NCBI GenBank assembly: GCA_016930175.1
Contig: JAFGHJ010000020.1
Span: 1 to 48,091 of the forward strand
DNA length: 48,091 nucleotides
Direction of reading: 5' to 3'
From: Caldifarciminota bacterium
Lineage (GTDB): Bacteria; Hydrothermota; UBA3072
A program made the position numbers and the translations under genes. This document shows positions 41,479 through 48,091 of this stretch, one piece after another (position 1 is the first letter of the stretch; the number at the start of each line of letters is the position of its first letter). Below the pieces are notes generated by a model. That model did no database searches. It was given only the letters and a program-made list of their open reading frames with translations, and had not been told where the DNA came from.

Positions 41479-41507
41479 ATTATATAGTAATCATTACTAT
41501 TTGTCAA
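41479..41507 (-). promoter_or_regulatory. Promoter of DUF362 copy 1 with operator-like dyads
   Basis: On minus: TTGACA (41507-41502), 17-base spacer, TATAAT (41484-41479), both perfect. The spacer is almost filled by a perfect dyad ATAGTAATNATTACTAT (41484-41500), and a second dyad ATATAATTATTATAT (41471-41485) overlaps the -10. A repressor bound here would block RNA polymerase. Confidence 0.75.
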
Positions 41508-41593
41508 GGGGCTTCTTATAATTTTGTAATGCTTTTGTCTTTTCTGGGAATAGCGGCAAGCGGATAGCGTATTAGCGTATTGACGAGGTTATA

Positions 41594-41624
41594 AATGTCA
41601 ACGGGGTCTAACCCCGTTGACATT
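41594..41624 (-). terminator. Terminator of DUF362 copy 2
   Basis: Perfect 14-bp stem AATGTCAACGGGGT / ACCCCGTTGACATT with a three-base loop, 12 bases after the stop codon on minus, followed by a short T-stretch. Very stable; it separates the two DUF362 units. Confidence 0.8.
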
Positions 41625-41635
41625 TTGTTAAACTT

Positions 41636-43675
41636 TTATCTTATTAGAAGCATTTTGTTTGCGTCTTCGAATACTTTATCTTCTGTATTTACTGTTAGCC
41701 TGTAAATGTAGACGCCGTTCGGGGCTTTAGCTCCATTATATAGTATCGCATCCCAGTTTGCTGTATAGGTACCTGGGGTCTTAGTTTCGTTCACAAGAGT
41801 TTTGCTTTTTTGTCCCGAAATATTATAAATAGTAAGTGTTACTTCTCCCGTTTGAGGTATATTGTATCGTATAGACGTCGAGGTGTTGAATGGATTAGGT
41901 GAGTTCTGTAGCAATGTAGGTTTAGCAAGTAATACTATGTCTTCATCTATACCGCCTATGTACTCTCCCGGAACTGATACCAATTCGATGCCATTGCCTG
42001 TTCCGAGATTTCTGGAATACTGTCTGTTCCAGGAATTATTCCAGTGTTCGTGTACTCCGAGACTCGGAATCGGAGTTCCGTCGTCTTCGGGGTCGTAGAT
42101 AAAACCGTCTGGCCAGTTGATTGAATCCGCAGCCTGCTCCAAATGATCATCGGCGCCTTCAAGCTGAGGATAGGTAAGAGAATCACCATGGGTTCCCTCC
42201 GTATATTCTGTTCGGAGAAAATCATAGCCCACGGATTCGATTGCTACCGGGTCCTGGGAGATGAATATCGATGAGCTCCAGTCGTTGTTGAATGGGGAGA
42301 TTAACCATTTGCTCGGTGGGGCAAGTTCATATCCCGCCGACCACAGAGCATCCATTAAATAAATAACGCTTTTTTCTCTGAATAATTCCCAACCCAATAA
42401 ATCTACAAGAACTCTGTATTTTCCATAACCATATCTCGCGTTTTTCTCATTAGGATATTCATCCGGAACAACAAGTCCCATATGTAGATGTTGAGCGCCG
42501 CTTCGTATGTGGGAACCGAAATGATTTTTGGCGAACATGGTTGCACCGGCTCTTTTATGTCCTTTTAGGACCGGAACGTTTATCAGATATTCGCAATCCT
42601 CGAAAATTGTGTAAAATGTATCCGCGTAAATAGGAACTCCCGATGAAGCATCGCTAAAGTCTTCTGACGAACGAAGAATTGCGCCCCTGTCAGAATAATG
42701 GATAATGGATTCACCTATTTCTACCGCTTCTCTTCCCGCATCCGATCTACTATTATCCAGATAATGAATATCCGGAAATTCACCATGCCATAGTTCGTAA
42801 TCCAATTTATAAATATGTTTCAAGGGATCCCCAATATAAATATCTTCTTCCGAGACCCCAACTTCATTAACCAGATGCCTTAAAAGGGCCAGGACTACAT
42901 GGGGAGATGTTTCAGATGTTAGATAGTTAGTTCTAGAAAAATCTTCATAGTTGTAAGAATAAGAGGCGGTCCTGTTGATTTTTATAAATATTATTTCACC
43001 CGACTGGTATCCTACATAGCCTTTACCTCTGTCGGAATTATTATATTTGAAAAACGAATCCCAGGCGTCGGCAACAGTAGATTGTTCGGATAGAGCCATA
43101 ACAGCGGTATCGAGCATCGCGTCTATTACGTTCTGATTATTGTTGCTATTTAAATACCATGCATCGCTTTGTTCAAAGGGATCGCATGTTTCATCGGTTG
43201 CGTCCGGATCGTGAACCCACACTACTCTTCCCGGGAAAACGCCCTTTGCTTCACCCATAGGTTGATTTGATTCGAGAACTCTCGTTTTATAAATGGGAAC
43301 TTGAGCGTAGGCGTATTTATTCGTATGTAATACTAAAAACGTCCCGCCTGCTATACTGATTAAAAGAAGTATTATGGCGAGGGAGTATCTGGATTTGCGC
43401 AGGTTTTCTCTGGCTTTACGAAACGAAAAGAGCGAGGTAAATATCGCGATGATATAACCAAGAAAAGTTACAGCAGTTGGTACGGCTACTCTCATACAGG
43501 GATATCTCAGTCGGCTGGGTTTCGGTGCAACTCTAAGGATTACCCATAAAAGGGAAAGTAGTCCAATAACGGGGAATAGTAATACCGATTTAATTCCCGT
43601 ATATTTGCTTTTTGTTCTCTTAAAGTGATGCTTAATATGTTTTAGAAGTAGAGCTATGTTTTCTTTTCTGATCAT
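41636..43675 (-). CDS. DUF362 membrane/extracytoplasmic protein with sorting-type tail, copy 2
   Basis: 679 residues, same plan as copy 1: three N-terminal helices, DUF362 domain (YIGDPLKHIYKLDYELWHG, INVPVLKGHKRAGATMFAKN) and an Ig-like tail beginning LLQNSPNPFNTSTSIRYNI. The two proteins match in most positions over the core and differ most in the first lines of the mature region and the tail. Start ATG 43675 after AAGGAGGAG. A tandem duplication, since the leaders are duplicated too. Confidence 0.9.
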   Translation of the reverse strand: MIRKENIALLLKHIKHHFKRTKSKYTGIKSVLLFPVIGLLSLLWVILRVAPKPSRLRYPCMRVAVPTAVTFLGYIIAIFTSLFSFRKARENLRKSRYSLAIILLLISIAGGTFLVLHTNKYAYAQVPIYKTRVLESNQPMGEAKGVFPGRVVWVHDPDATDETCDPFEQSDAWYLNSNNNQNVIDAMLDTAVMALSEQSTVADAWDSFFKYNNSDRGKGYVGYQSGEIIFIKINRTASYSYNYEDFSRTNYLTSETSPHVVLALLRHLVNEVGVSEEDIYIGDPLKHIYKLDYELWHGEFPDIHYLDNSRSDAGREAVEIGESIIHYSDRGAILRSSEDFSDASSGVPIYADTFYTIFEDCEYLINVPVLKGHKRAGATMFAKNHFGSHIRSGAQHLHMGLVVPDEYPNEKNARYGYGKYRVLVDLLGWELFREKSVIYLMDALWSAGYELAPPSKWLISPFNNDWSSSIFISQDPVAIESVGYDFLRTEYTEGTHGDSLTYPQLEGADDHLEQAADSINWPDGFIYDPEDDGTPIPSLGVHEHWNNSWNRQYSRNLGTGNGIELVSVPGEYIGGIDEDIVLLAKPTLLQNSPNPFNTSTSIRYNIPQTGEVTLTIYNISGQKSKTLVNETKTPGTYTANWDAILYNGAKAPNGVYIYRLTVNTEDKVFEDANKMLLIR

Positions 43676-43801
43676 TTTTTCTCCTCCTTTTTAAGGTATG
43701 CAAAAACGCATTTTAATATTATATTATTCTCTTATCTTGTCAAGGAAATGGATAGCCCACTTTTCCACTATTCCGAATACAATATTTATGCCAATATACT
43801 T

Positions 43802-43830
43802 ATTGTATATTGATAGTTACTATTTGTTAA
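43802..43830 (-). promoter_or_regulatory. Promoter of DUF362 copy 2 with operator-like dyads
   Basis: On minus: TTAACA (43830-43825), 17-base spacer, TACAAT (43807-43802), each one mismatch from consensus. The spacer carries dyad ATAGTTACTAT (43813-43823), and CAATATAC/GTATATTG (43792-43812) overlaps the -10. Same architecture as copy 1. Confidence 0.65.
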
Positions 43831-43879
43831 GGTGTTTCTTTTTGTTTTGAAAAACCGGCATAAATTCAATAAATAGGAC

Positions 43880-44318
43880 GTGGTTAAATAGTAAAGTGGT
43901 TGAGTGGTAACGTTAGGCTTTGGTTCTCTGTTATTAGGTTTTACTAAAATTACAATAAAAAATTTCGTGTATTTAGTGTGTTTCGTGGTTGAATAAATTC
44001 TTTCTTTGTGCTCTTTGTGTGAGGCGAAGTTTTAGTGCCGAGTACTGAGTGCTGAGTGTTGAGTTAAAAAAACTACAATTACTACATGTTCTACGTGTGA
44101 ATAACTGGGGGGTTGGGGTTTTTAAACAACAGCATATCTTTTTTCTCTGTGGTCTCGGTTTGTTCTTGTTTCTCTGTGACCTCTGTAGTTAAATACGTAG
44201 ATTCTTTGAATCTAAGTTAAGTGGTTGAATTGTTGAGTAGTTGAGTAGAGAAAACAAAAATGAAATCTTTGTGTTCTTTGTGCTCTTTGTGTGAGAATGA
44301 TTTTGGGGGTGGGAGTGG
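43880..44318. repeat. Large repeat-word region upstream of lysS
   Basis: About 440 bases without a gene, made of words: GTGGTTGAGTGGT, TTTCGTGTATTTAGTGTG, CTTTGTGCTCTTTGTGTGAG (twice), GAGTACTGAGTGCTGAGTG, CTACAATTACTACATG, GGGGGGTTGGGGTTTTT, TCTCTGTGGTCTCGG, TTGTTGAGTAGTTGAGTAG. The final GGGGGTGGGAGTGG runs straight into the -35 box of lysS. Confidence 0.65.
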
Positions 44319-44346
44319 TTGACATTATTCTATCTTTTAATATATT
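44319..44346 (+). promoter_or_regulatory. Promoter of lysS, leaderless geometry
   Basis: Perfect TTGACA at 44319-44324, 16-base spacer, TATATT at 44341-44346, then six bases to ATG 44353. No ribosome site is possible if transcription starts at the usual distance. Confidence 0.75.
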
Positions 44347-44352
44347 CCAGAC

Positions 44353-45798
44353 ATGGATGAAACACTCGATCAAGTAAAATTCAGGAAAGGACATTTAGAC
44401 GAATTAAAAAAGAGGGGTATAAACCCTTATCCTTATAAATTCGAGCGGACGCATACAACGGAAGACCTTAAAACAAAGTTTGATAGCCTTGAGAACAAAG
44501 ATGTTTCCGTGGCCGGCAGGGTTATGCGTATAAGGAGCCACGGCAAAAGCACCTTTCTTGATATTCAGGACGCTTTCGATTTTGTTCAGATTTATCTTAA
44601 TAAGGATACCCTATCGGAGGATTATGAAGTAGTCGGATTGCTTGATATAGGAGATTTTATCGGAGTTAAGGGAAAATTAATGAAGACCAGAACGGGCGAA
44701 GTGACGATATTGGTCGAGGGAATGACCGTTCTGGCTAAATCTTTACACCCTTTACCTGAAAAATGGCACGGTCTCAGCGATAGGGAAGACCGATACAGAA
44801 AACGCTACCTGGACTTAATCGCGAACGAGGAGAGCGGAGAAGTTTTTAAGAAACGCACATTGATAATTCAGGAAATAAGAAATTTCTTAAACGAGAGGGG
44901 TTTTGTCGAAGTGGAGACTCCGATTCTTCAGCCGCAGTACGGAGGAGGATTCGCAAAACCGTTTAAGACCTACCAGGAATCTCTCAAGAAGGATTTATTC
45001 CTCCGCATTGCTTACGAGCTGTACTTAAAGAGGTTGATAATCGGTGGGATGGAAAAAGTTTACGAGATTGGAAAAGATTTCAGAAATGAGAGTGTAGACC
45101 GTTCGCATAATCCTGAGTTTACGATGTTGGAACTATATCAGGCTTACGCGGATTACTACGATATGATGGAAATCGTAGAGGCACTTTTCGAGCGTTTAAT
45201 GATACGTTTTGTCGGCTCAAAGGAATTGGAGTATCAGGGAGAAAAGGTTTCTTTTGAGAAAGGCTGGCAGCGACTTTCGTATTATTGGGTTCTTCAAGAA
45301 AAGACTGGCATTGATTTTAAAGGTTTGTCGTTTAGTGAGATTAAAAAGCAGGCTAAAAAATTAAATATAGATATAGATGGGCTTTATACTTCAGGCAAGG
45401 TGCTCGATGCGATATTCTCTGAGGTAGTGGAACCGACTATAGATAAGCCGACGTTTATTATGGATTATCCGAAAGATATTTCCCCTCTTGCGAAAGACAA
45501 AAGGGATGAAGAAGGGGTTGTAGAGAGGTTCGAGCCGTTCCTTTTCGGGATGGAAATCGGAAACGCGTATTCGGAATTAAATGATCCGATTGAGCAGAGA
45601 AAGAGGTTTGAAGGGCAGTCAAAACTCAGAGAAAAAGGCGACCTTGAGACGGAATCTCTTGACGAGGATTTCTTAACCGCAATGTCTTACGGTATGCCTC
45701 CGACAGGCGGTCTGGGATTGGGAATCGATCGAATTATTATGATACTACTGAATCAGCCCTCTATTAGAGATGTAATCCTTTTTCCTCAACTTAAATAA
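44353..45798 (+). CDS. lysS: Lysyl-tRNA synthetase, class II
   Basis: 481 residues. N-terminal OB-fold for anticodon binding (VSVAGRVMRIRSHGKSTFLD), then the class II core: motif 1 (GFVEVETPILQP), motif 2 (GKDFRNESVDRSHNPEFTMLE) and motif 3 (MPPTGGLGLGIDRIIMILLN). Complete and typical length. Monocistronic, with a leaderless-type promoter directly behind a repeat region. Confidence 0.98.
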   Translation: MDETLDQVKFRKGHLDELKKRGINPYPYKFERTHTTEDLKTKFDSLENKDVSVAGRVMRIRSHGKSTFLDIQDAFDFVQIYLNKDTLSEDYEVVGLLDIGDFIGVKGKLMKTRTGEVTILVEGMTVLAKSLHPLPEKWHGLSDREDRYRKRYLDLIANEESGEVFKKRTLIIQEIRNFLNERGFVEVETPILQPQYGGGFAKPFKTYQESLKKDLFLRIAYELYLKRLIIGGMEKVYEIGKDFRNESVDRSHNPEFTMLELYQAYADYYDMMEIVEALFERLMIRFVGSKELEYQGEKVSFEKGWQRLSYYWVLQEKTGIDFKGLSFSEIKKQAKKLNIDIDGLYTSGKVLDAIFSEVVEPTIDKPTFIMDYPKDISPLAKDKRDEEGVVERFEPFLFGMEIGNAYSELNDPIEQRKRFEGQSKLREKGDLETESLDEDFLTAMSYGMPPTGGLGLGIDRIIMILLNQPSIRDVILFPQLK

Positions 45799-45804
45799 AT
45801 AATA

Positions 45805-46126
45805 TGAACCACAGAGATCTCAAAGGTCACAAAGAAATAAATTGTATGAATAAGGAAAAAAATAAGCTAATTTTGTGTTTCGTGTTAATCGAGGTTTCGA
45901 GTTTTGCGTTTCGAGTTTCGTGTAAAAAAAACAATGAAAAAATCAGTGTTTAACTGTGTAAATCTGCGGCAATATTTTAGGGTTTGGGGGTTGGGATTTA
46001 GTAATAATAAAATAAATTTTCCGGGCTGTGTGTGGGGCTTTGTGTTCTCCGTGTCTCTGTGTGAGAATAATTTGGGGTTGTGGGATGGGTTTAAAACAAA
46101 GAAACTTTATGTGATTTGTGGTTAAA
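45805..46126. repeat. Repeat-word element between lysS and queF
   Basis: Outer ends GAACCACAGAGATCTC... and ...GTGATTTGTGGTTAAAG are imperfect inverted copies. Inside are TTTCGAGTTTTGCGTTTCG, TGTGTAAATCTGCGG, GGGTTTGGGGGTTGGG, GGGCTTTGTGTTCTC and GGTTGTGGGATGGG. The right end touches the queF start. No gene. Confidence 0.6.
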
Positions 46127-46127
46127 G

Positions 46128-46499
46128 ATGACTGAAGATTTAAGTAAGTTAAAAAAATTAGGTTCGACTTTAGAAAAAATCCCGAATAAATTTCCCGAGG
46201 CCGATTTCCCGGTCGAGTTTAAAACATCGGAGCTTACTTCATTATGTCCGTTTACGGGGCATCCTGATTTTTATAGACTTAAAGTAAGATATAAGCCTGG
46301 TAAATTTGTCGTGGAATTGAAGAGTGTAAAACTATATATAGAAAAATTCAGGTATTTGAGGACTACTCATGAAACACTTTTGAACATAATTTTCGAAGAT
46401 TTAAAATCCTTGTTGTCTCCGAGATACTTATTTGTTGAGTTGAAAGTCAACGTACGGGGCGGTATAAGAACGACACTTTCTCGCGAAGAAAGTTTTTAG
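46128..46499 (+). CDS. queF: NADPH-dependent preQ0 reductase, QueF
   Basis: 123 residues, the short unimodular QueF type. Reduces 7-cyano-7-deazaguanine (preQ0) to preQ1 in queuosine tRNA modification. Signatures: LTSLCPFTGHPDFYRL with catalytic C40 and D47 seven residues later, then VVELKSVKLYIEKFRYLRTTHE (the usual ESKS reads ELKS). The start chosen is ATG 46128; an in-frame TTG 12 bases earlier lies in the repeat end. No clear ribosome site. Other queuosine genes are not in the window. Confidence 0.93.
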   Translation: MTEDLSKLKKLGSTLEKIPNKFPEADFPVEFKTSELTSLCPFTGHPDFYRLKVRYKPGKFVVELKSVKLYIEKFRYLRTTHETLLNIIFEDLKSLLSPRYLFVELKVNVRGGIRTTLSREESF

Positions 46500-46738
46500 T
46501 CGCCGGTCTCCAGTCGTCAGTCACCAGTCAACAAAACAAAAGACTCTGTAGTCTCTGTATCTTTGTGTAAGTTAACGTTTCGGGTTACGTGTTTCGTGTT
46601 TCGAGTAAGAAAAATATAATCAGTTCTTATCCGTGTAAATTCATAACAATAATATTTCCAATTTATAATTTCCAACTTCCAACTTCCAATTTACAATTAG
46701 ACACTAAGGAGTGTCGTATTTCTCTGTGTCCTCTGTGG
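46500..46738. repeat. Repeat-word island between convergent genes
   Basis: Words: CGGTCTCCAGTCGTCAGTC, ACTCTGTAGTCTCTG, CGTGTTTCGTGTTTCGAG, AATTTCCAACTTCC-type phrases (repeated), and TCTCTGTGTCCTCTGTGG at the right end. No ORF. Confidence 0.55.
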
Positions 46739-47320
46739 TTAGAATAGAATAAATATCTGCATGACAATCGCTGCTGCCAGTGCTACCGTAAGATTATCGT
46801 TTATCTCTATAGGAAGAGCTTCGGTAATGGTAGCCGCGATCGCTCCGAAAATCAAAATTATAAGGTGAATATGTATTCCCGTCCATTGAGAAAATATGAG
46901 GGCTATTACCATTGTAGTTATAAAAAATGCCAGGCTGCCTTCCAGGCTTTTGTCCCCAATTTTTACTTTTCCGTATTTGGTGCCTATAACAGCTGAAGCC
47001 GTATCCCCGAAAAGCATATATAAAAGACTCACAATTGCAATCTGTTTGTCGAAAAATGCTATTACTATGATATTTGAAATAAGAAGAGCAGTTGTTCCTG
47101 TGATTATGCCCTGTCTTACCTTCAAGATTCCTTTAGAATGTTCCGCTACCACCCTCCAGAGGTTTGGGGAAATGTATCTCATAACTTCGAGAGTTGTCAT
47201 AATCCCTAAAAGATACAGGAGTAACATTTCAACGATAATTTTATTCGGTGAAAAATAATAAACAATCGGAAATACAATTCCGGCTCCGATTCTGTAAATT
47301 TTTCTTCTTTTTAATATCAC
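46739..47320 (-). CDS. CTP-dependent lipid kinase / SEC59-VTE5-like membrane protein
   Basis: 193 residues, about six membrane helices. The conserved loop MLFGDTASAVIGTKYGKVKI followed by GDKSLEGSLAFF is the signature of dolichol kinase, DGK1 and phytol kinase relatives, which use CTP or UTP to phosphorylate lipid alcohols. Substrate unknown; diacylglycerol or a polyprenol fits the partnership with plsY, whose stop overlaps this start by 4 bases. Confidence 0.85.
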   Translation of the reverse strand: MILKRRKIYRIGAGIVFPIVYYFSPNKIIVEMLLLYLLGIMTTLEVMRYISPNLWRVVAEHSKGILKVRQGIITGTTALLISNIIVIAFFDKQIAIVSLLYMLFGDTASAVIGTKYGKVKIGDKSLEGSLAFFITTMVIALIFSQWTGIHIHLIILIFGAIAATITEALPIEINDNLTVALAAAIVMQIFILF

Positions 47321-47913
47321 TTATTTCCTCCCTTAATGAGTTCCTTGATTAAATCGATGTTTAAGAGAATTCCGAGGGTTAAAAATATAAGCACAAACGG
47401 AACAAAAAGAGGCATGGAATCCCAGTAAAGCCATATCCAGAGGCCGAGAGCTATCAAGAATATTGGCAAGAATGTTTTAAGAGTTCTAGGAATTTTCTGA
47501 AGCAGAAAGAAAGCTAAGATAGCTATAATAGAAAACTTCGGGAAAAGATATATCATTACTCCTCCGGAACTCGCGGCTCCCTTTCCTCCCTTAAAGCGAA
47601 GGAATATTGAATAGCAGTGTCCGATTACAGCGGAGAGGCCAGTTATGCCTATCCGGAAGGCATTCAGGTGAAATACTTTATCCGCTATAAGCATTGGTAT
47701 TATTGCTTTTATGGCGTCCAGAATAAAAACAAGAATGCCCCAGAATTTTCCTATTTCTCTTGCGACATTACCTGCTCCGGGATTGCCGCTACCTATATTT
47801 CTTATATCGACTTTTTTAAGCTTTGCGATTATAACTGCGTTTGGAATAGAACCGAATATATATCCTGCGATTAAAGAGACTATAATTTTAAAGGTTAGAT
47901 TTTGTATACCCAT
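47317..47913 (-). CDS. plsY: Glycerol-3-phosphate acyltransferase PlsY
   Basis: 198 residues, six or so membrane helices. Transfers acyl from acyl-phosphate to glycerol-3-phosphate, starting phospholipid synthesis. Conserved motifs: GSIPNAVII near the N-terminus, IGSGNPGAGNVAR, and HCYSIFLRFKGGKGAAS. Complete. ATGA overlap with the lipid kinase gene downstream. No clear ribosome site; an AT-rich 90-base gap separates it from the initiator tRNA gene upstream. Confidence 0.96.
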   Translation of the reverse strand: MGIQNLTFKIIVSLIAGYIFGSIPNAVIIAKLKKVDIRNIGSGNPGAGNVAREIGKFWGILVFILDAIKAIIPMLIADKVFHLNAFRIGITGLSAVIGHCYSIFLRFKGGKGAASSGGVMIYLFPKFSIIAILAFFLLQKIPRTLKTFLPIFLIALGLWIWLYWDSMPLFVPFVLIFLTLGILLNIDLIKELIKGGNK

Positions 47914-48005
47914 CTCAAACCCGAATTATTAATAAAAGAAAATTAAAGAGATTTGGTTTTGTTTTTTCTATACCCTGCCCCCTAAATCCTATACCCTTAG
48001 AATTA

Positions 48006-48079
<74 letters not shown>

Positions 48080-48091
48080 TCAAACATAATA

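Noticed and set aside
39315-43675. DUF362 pair as an assembly duplication
   Set aside because: The copies differ at many positions along the protein, in the tails, leaders and terminators, so they are true diverged paralogs.

Overview
The window is AT-rich bacterial chromosomal DNA that is densely coded on both strands. It contains 40 protein genes, three tRNAs and no rRNA, CRISPR array, prophage or transposase. The gene set is housekeeping plus cell-envelope functions. Three large secreted or membrane proteins end in Ig-like tails of the FlgD / type IX sorting kind, and many short lipoproteins and TPR proteins are present. Together with a TrpB2-type enzyme and an archaeal-type nicotinate phosphoribosyltransferase, this fits an uncultured lineage in or near the FCB group (WOR-3/Stahlbacteria- or Cloacimonetes-like). 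That placement is inference from protein style; no rRNA is available to confirm it.

Layout. (1) 1-9894, plus strand: tRNA-Leu, then one tightly packed unit of nine genes: accD, HPr, PTS enzyme I, phosphoglucose/phosphomannose isomerase, a sugar nucleotidyltransferase, metK, ahcY, a sensor kinase and an NtrC-type regulator. (2) 9895-17715: single genes and short operons: CYTH protein, a lipoprotein and tRNA-Phe on minus, a membrane methyltransferase, holA with a zinc-ribbon coiled-coil gene, rho-rpmE, and a TPR lipoprotein. (3) 26454 back to 17724, minus strand: a nine-gene overlapping operon: SAM hydrolase family, Hsp20, Lon, GlmU-type uridyltransferase, LytR_C protein, rsfS, argS, M50 protease, and a TsaC-phosphatase fusion. 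(4) 27018-31671, plus: a small secreted protein, then a TPR/poly-Glu protein, an M24 peptidase, efp and a Crp-like regulator. (5) 43675 back to 32039, minus: FG-GAP protein, a four-gene serS operon, and two paralogous DUF362 proteins with a TrpB2 gene. (6) 44353-48079: lysS and queF on plus; plsY with a CTP-dependent lipid kinase, and initiator tRNA, on minus.

The most unusual features are regulatory and intergenic. Several first genes have a sigma-70-like promoter placed so that transcription should start at or within a few bases of the ATG, with no Shine-Dalgarno sequence; operon-internal genes have normal ones. Most longer intergenic spaces are filled with a family of imperfect hairpin elements built from recurring short words, and these often end right against the promoter or start of the next gene. 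The two DUF362 paralogs have duplicated promoters that both carry perfect dyads in the -35/-10 spacer. A 21-codon upstream ORF with a strong ribosome site lies in the leader of the FG-GAP gene. The NtrC-type regulator lacks a normal GAFTGA motif.
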